From: Deltaproteobacteria bacterium
Lineage (GTDB): Bacteria > Myxococcota_A > UBA9160 > SZUA-336
Assembly (NCBI GenBank): GCA_030665705.1
Contig: DAOUZG010000104.1
Span: forward strand, 1-6,679
Reading direction: 5' to 3'
Length of the DNA: 6,679 bases
Positions 5,368 through 6,679 of this stretch are shown here, piece by piece. The notes under the pieces are model-generated. The model did no database searches. It was given only the letters and a program-made list of their open reading frames with translations, and was not told where the DNA came from. Positions within the stretch are counted from its first letter, which is position 1, and every line of letters begins with the position of its first letter. A program made the translations under genes and the position numbers.

Positions 5368-6476
5368 TACGACTCCACAGGCAGCGTAACCCGGAACATG
5401 CCGCCCCCCGGCGCGGGGACCGCCTCGATCGACCCGCCGTGCGCTTCGACAATTGTCTGACAGACCGCCAGCCCAAGTCCAACCCCTGGGGTCTCGCTCC
5501 CCTCGGCAGCCCGCCCGCAGACGAAGGGCCGGAAGATCCGTGTCACCTCGTCGGGATCCACGCCGGGGCCTTCATCGCGAACGGCAATCCAGACAAGTTC
5601 CCCCTCCTCCGCCTCCTCCAGGCCGGTCTCGACGCGGACGGTCGAGCCCCGAGCTGTGAACTTCAATGCGTTCGTGAGGAGGTTCGTTACGACTTGTTCG
5701 ATGCCGAGGGGATCCACATGAAGGGCATCCGCATCCGGATGAAGGGAGAGAACGAGGCGTACCTCACGCTCCTCGGCGAGTGGATGGACGGCGCTCGTGG
5801 CCTGTCGCACGATATCTGGCAGGCTCACGGGCTTTCGGACACCCGAGATGTCGCTCGCCTCCTCTTCCGGGCCCAGGCAGAGGAGACGATCGAGGAGGGT
5901 CTCGACACGGGAGGCCGCGCGCCGAACCTCTTCGAGGAAGTCCCGCTGCATCGGCTCGATCGGGCCGACGCGTTCGTCGAGCAACATCCGTGCGTATCCC
6001 GTGACGACGGTAATGGCAGTCCGAATCTCGTGCTCCACCATGGCGAGCTGTTCACACGAGGGCCCGACCTCGGGAGCCCGTCCACACCCGTGCCCCGCCC
6101 CTTGGCTCAGGCGCCAGACCTCCTGCTCGAGCATCCGCTCCCGGGAGCGGTCGACGACCAGAAACAGGCGTGGGGTCGCCTGGCGGATCGAGATCGGAAC
6201 CGCCTCCCCCCGGGCGGAACGGAGCTGGGCTACCTCGATGGAGCCGAACTCCGCAATCGGTCGCCCCTCGGGGTCGGTCACGAGGTCCTGGAGCAGTCGG
6301 CCGACCACGCGCTCGGGGGCCTCCCCGACCATGCGGGCGAGCGAGGCGTTGACCCCTGCAATGCGCGACCCGTCCAGGAGGAGCACACCTTCCTCGAGGC
6401 GCTCGAGGAGCGCTACGGCCTCCAAGGCGTCAGCAAGTGCGGGGACGAACGTATCCTGTCCAGGTTTGCTGGACAT
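5367..6476 (-). CDS. Soluble PAS-domain sensor histidine kinase
   Basis: This 369-residue sensor kinase is predicted to phosphorylate the response regulator that follows 10 nt downstream. A PAS domain occupies about residues 21-113 (LLERLEEGVLLLDGSRIAGVN near its start). The HisKA domain has H149 in the H-box MVEHEIRT, with Ala154 where many kinases have Pro. The HATPase_c domain shows the N-box NLLTNALKF (265-273), G1 DEGPGVD (301-307), F-box RIFRPF (313-318) and G2 GVGLGLAV (331-338), so all catalytic boxes are present. There is no signal peptide or membrane helix, so it should sense a cytoplasmic cue or a partner protein. Two ATGs are available: 6482, which abuts a GGAAAG stretch, and 6476, which lies 6 nt after it. 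I prefer 6476. It differs from the PEP-CTERM kinase PrsK, which is known to be membrane-bound with a GAF domain. The signal is unknown. Confidence 0.92.
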   Translation of the reverse strand: MSSKPGQDTFVPALADALEAVALLERLEEGVLLLDGSRIAGVNASLARMVGEAPERVVGRLLQDLVTDPEGRPIAEFGSIEVAQLRSARGEAVPISIRQATPRLFLVVDRSRERMLEQEVWRLSQGAGHGCGRAPEVGPSCEQLAMVEHEIRTAITVVTGYARMLLDERVGPIEPMQRDFLEEVRRAASRVETLLDRLLCLGPEEEASDISGVRKPVSLPDIVRQATSAVHPLAEEREVRLVLSLHPDADALHVDPLGIEQVVTNLLTNALKFTARGSTVRVETGLEEAEEGELVWIAVRDEGPGVDPDEVTRIFRPFVCGRAAEGSETPGVGLGLAVCQTIVEAHGGSIEAVPAPGGGMFRVTLPVES

Positions 6477-6482
6477 CGTCAT

Positions 6483-6679
<197 letters not shown>

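Noticed and set aside
5357..5482. 42-residue N-terminal extension of the response regulator
   Set aside because: It lies within the histidine kinase coding region, is Arg/Ser-rich and lacks receiver-like sequence; the GTG at 5356 has a strong Shine-Dalgarno site.

Overview
The window is a G+C-rich (about two thirds G+C by eye) bacterial segment carrying part of an exopolysaccharide (EPS) assembly locus and a two-component regulatory pair, all on the minus strand. The divergent start of the housekeeping DNA ligase gene ligA is at the right edge. Genes are tightly packed and the response regulator is a sigma-54 activator. Together with the EPS gene set this suggests a Gram-negative, sigma-54-using bacterium such as a proteobacterial, myxococcal or acidobacterial-type lineage. 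The sequence alone does not settle the phylum.

Layout on the minus strand, in transcription order from the right: a soluble PAS sensor histidine kinase (6476-5367); a NtrC-type sigma-54 response regulator (5356-3896, GTG start 10 nt after the kinase stop); a 383-bp AT-richer intergenic regulatory region (3895-3513); a Wzz/GumC-type polysaccharide chain-length determinant (3512-1845); an ExeA/GspA-type AAA ATPase (1852-938, overlapping the preceding gene by 8 bp); and a CpsD/CapB-type tyrosine autokinase beginning at 921. Chain-length protein, ATPase and autokinase in this order match the EPS core of exosortase (XrtA/PEP-CTERM) loci, although no exosortase is visible here.

The intergenic region holds the most informative signal. 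A near-consensus sigma-54 promoter lies at 3639-3623 and points into the EPS operon. It overlaps a perfect palindrome, has repeated half-sites at enhancer distance upstream, and is followed by a strong leader hairpin. With the sigma-54 activator encoded next door, this suggests a local circuit: sensor kinase, then response regulator, then sigma-54 transcription of the EPS operon.

The left edge is anomalous. After about position 232 the autokinase loses its family-like sequence in mid domain. From 214 to 1 a different reading frame encodes a clear tetratricopeptide-repeat fragment with lower G+C. This is a chimeric junction, either an assembly or library artefact at a contig end or a genuine rearrangement, so the last ~50 codons of the nominal kinase ORF should not be trusted.
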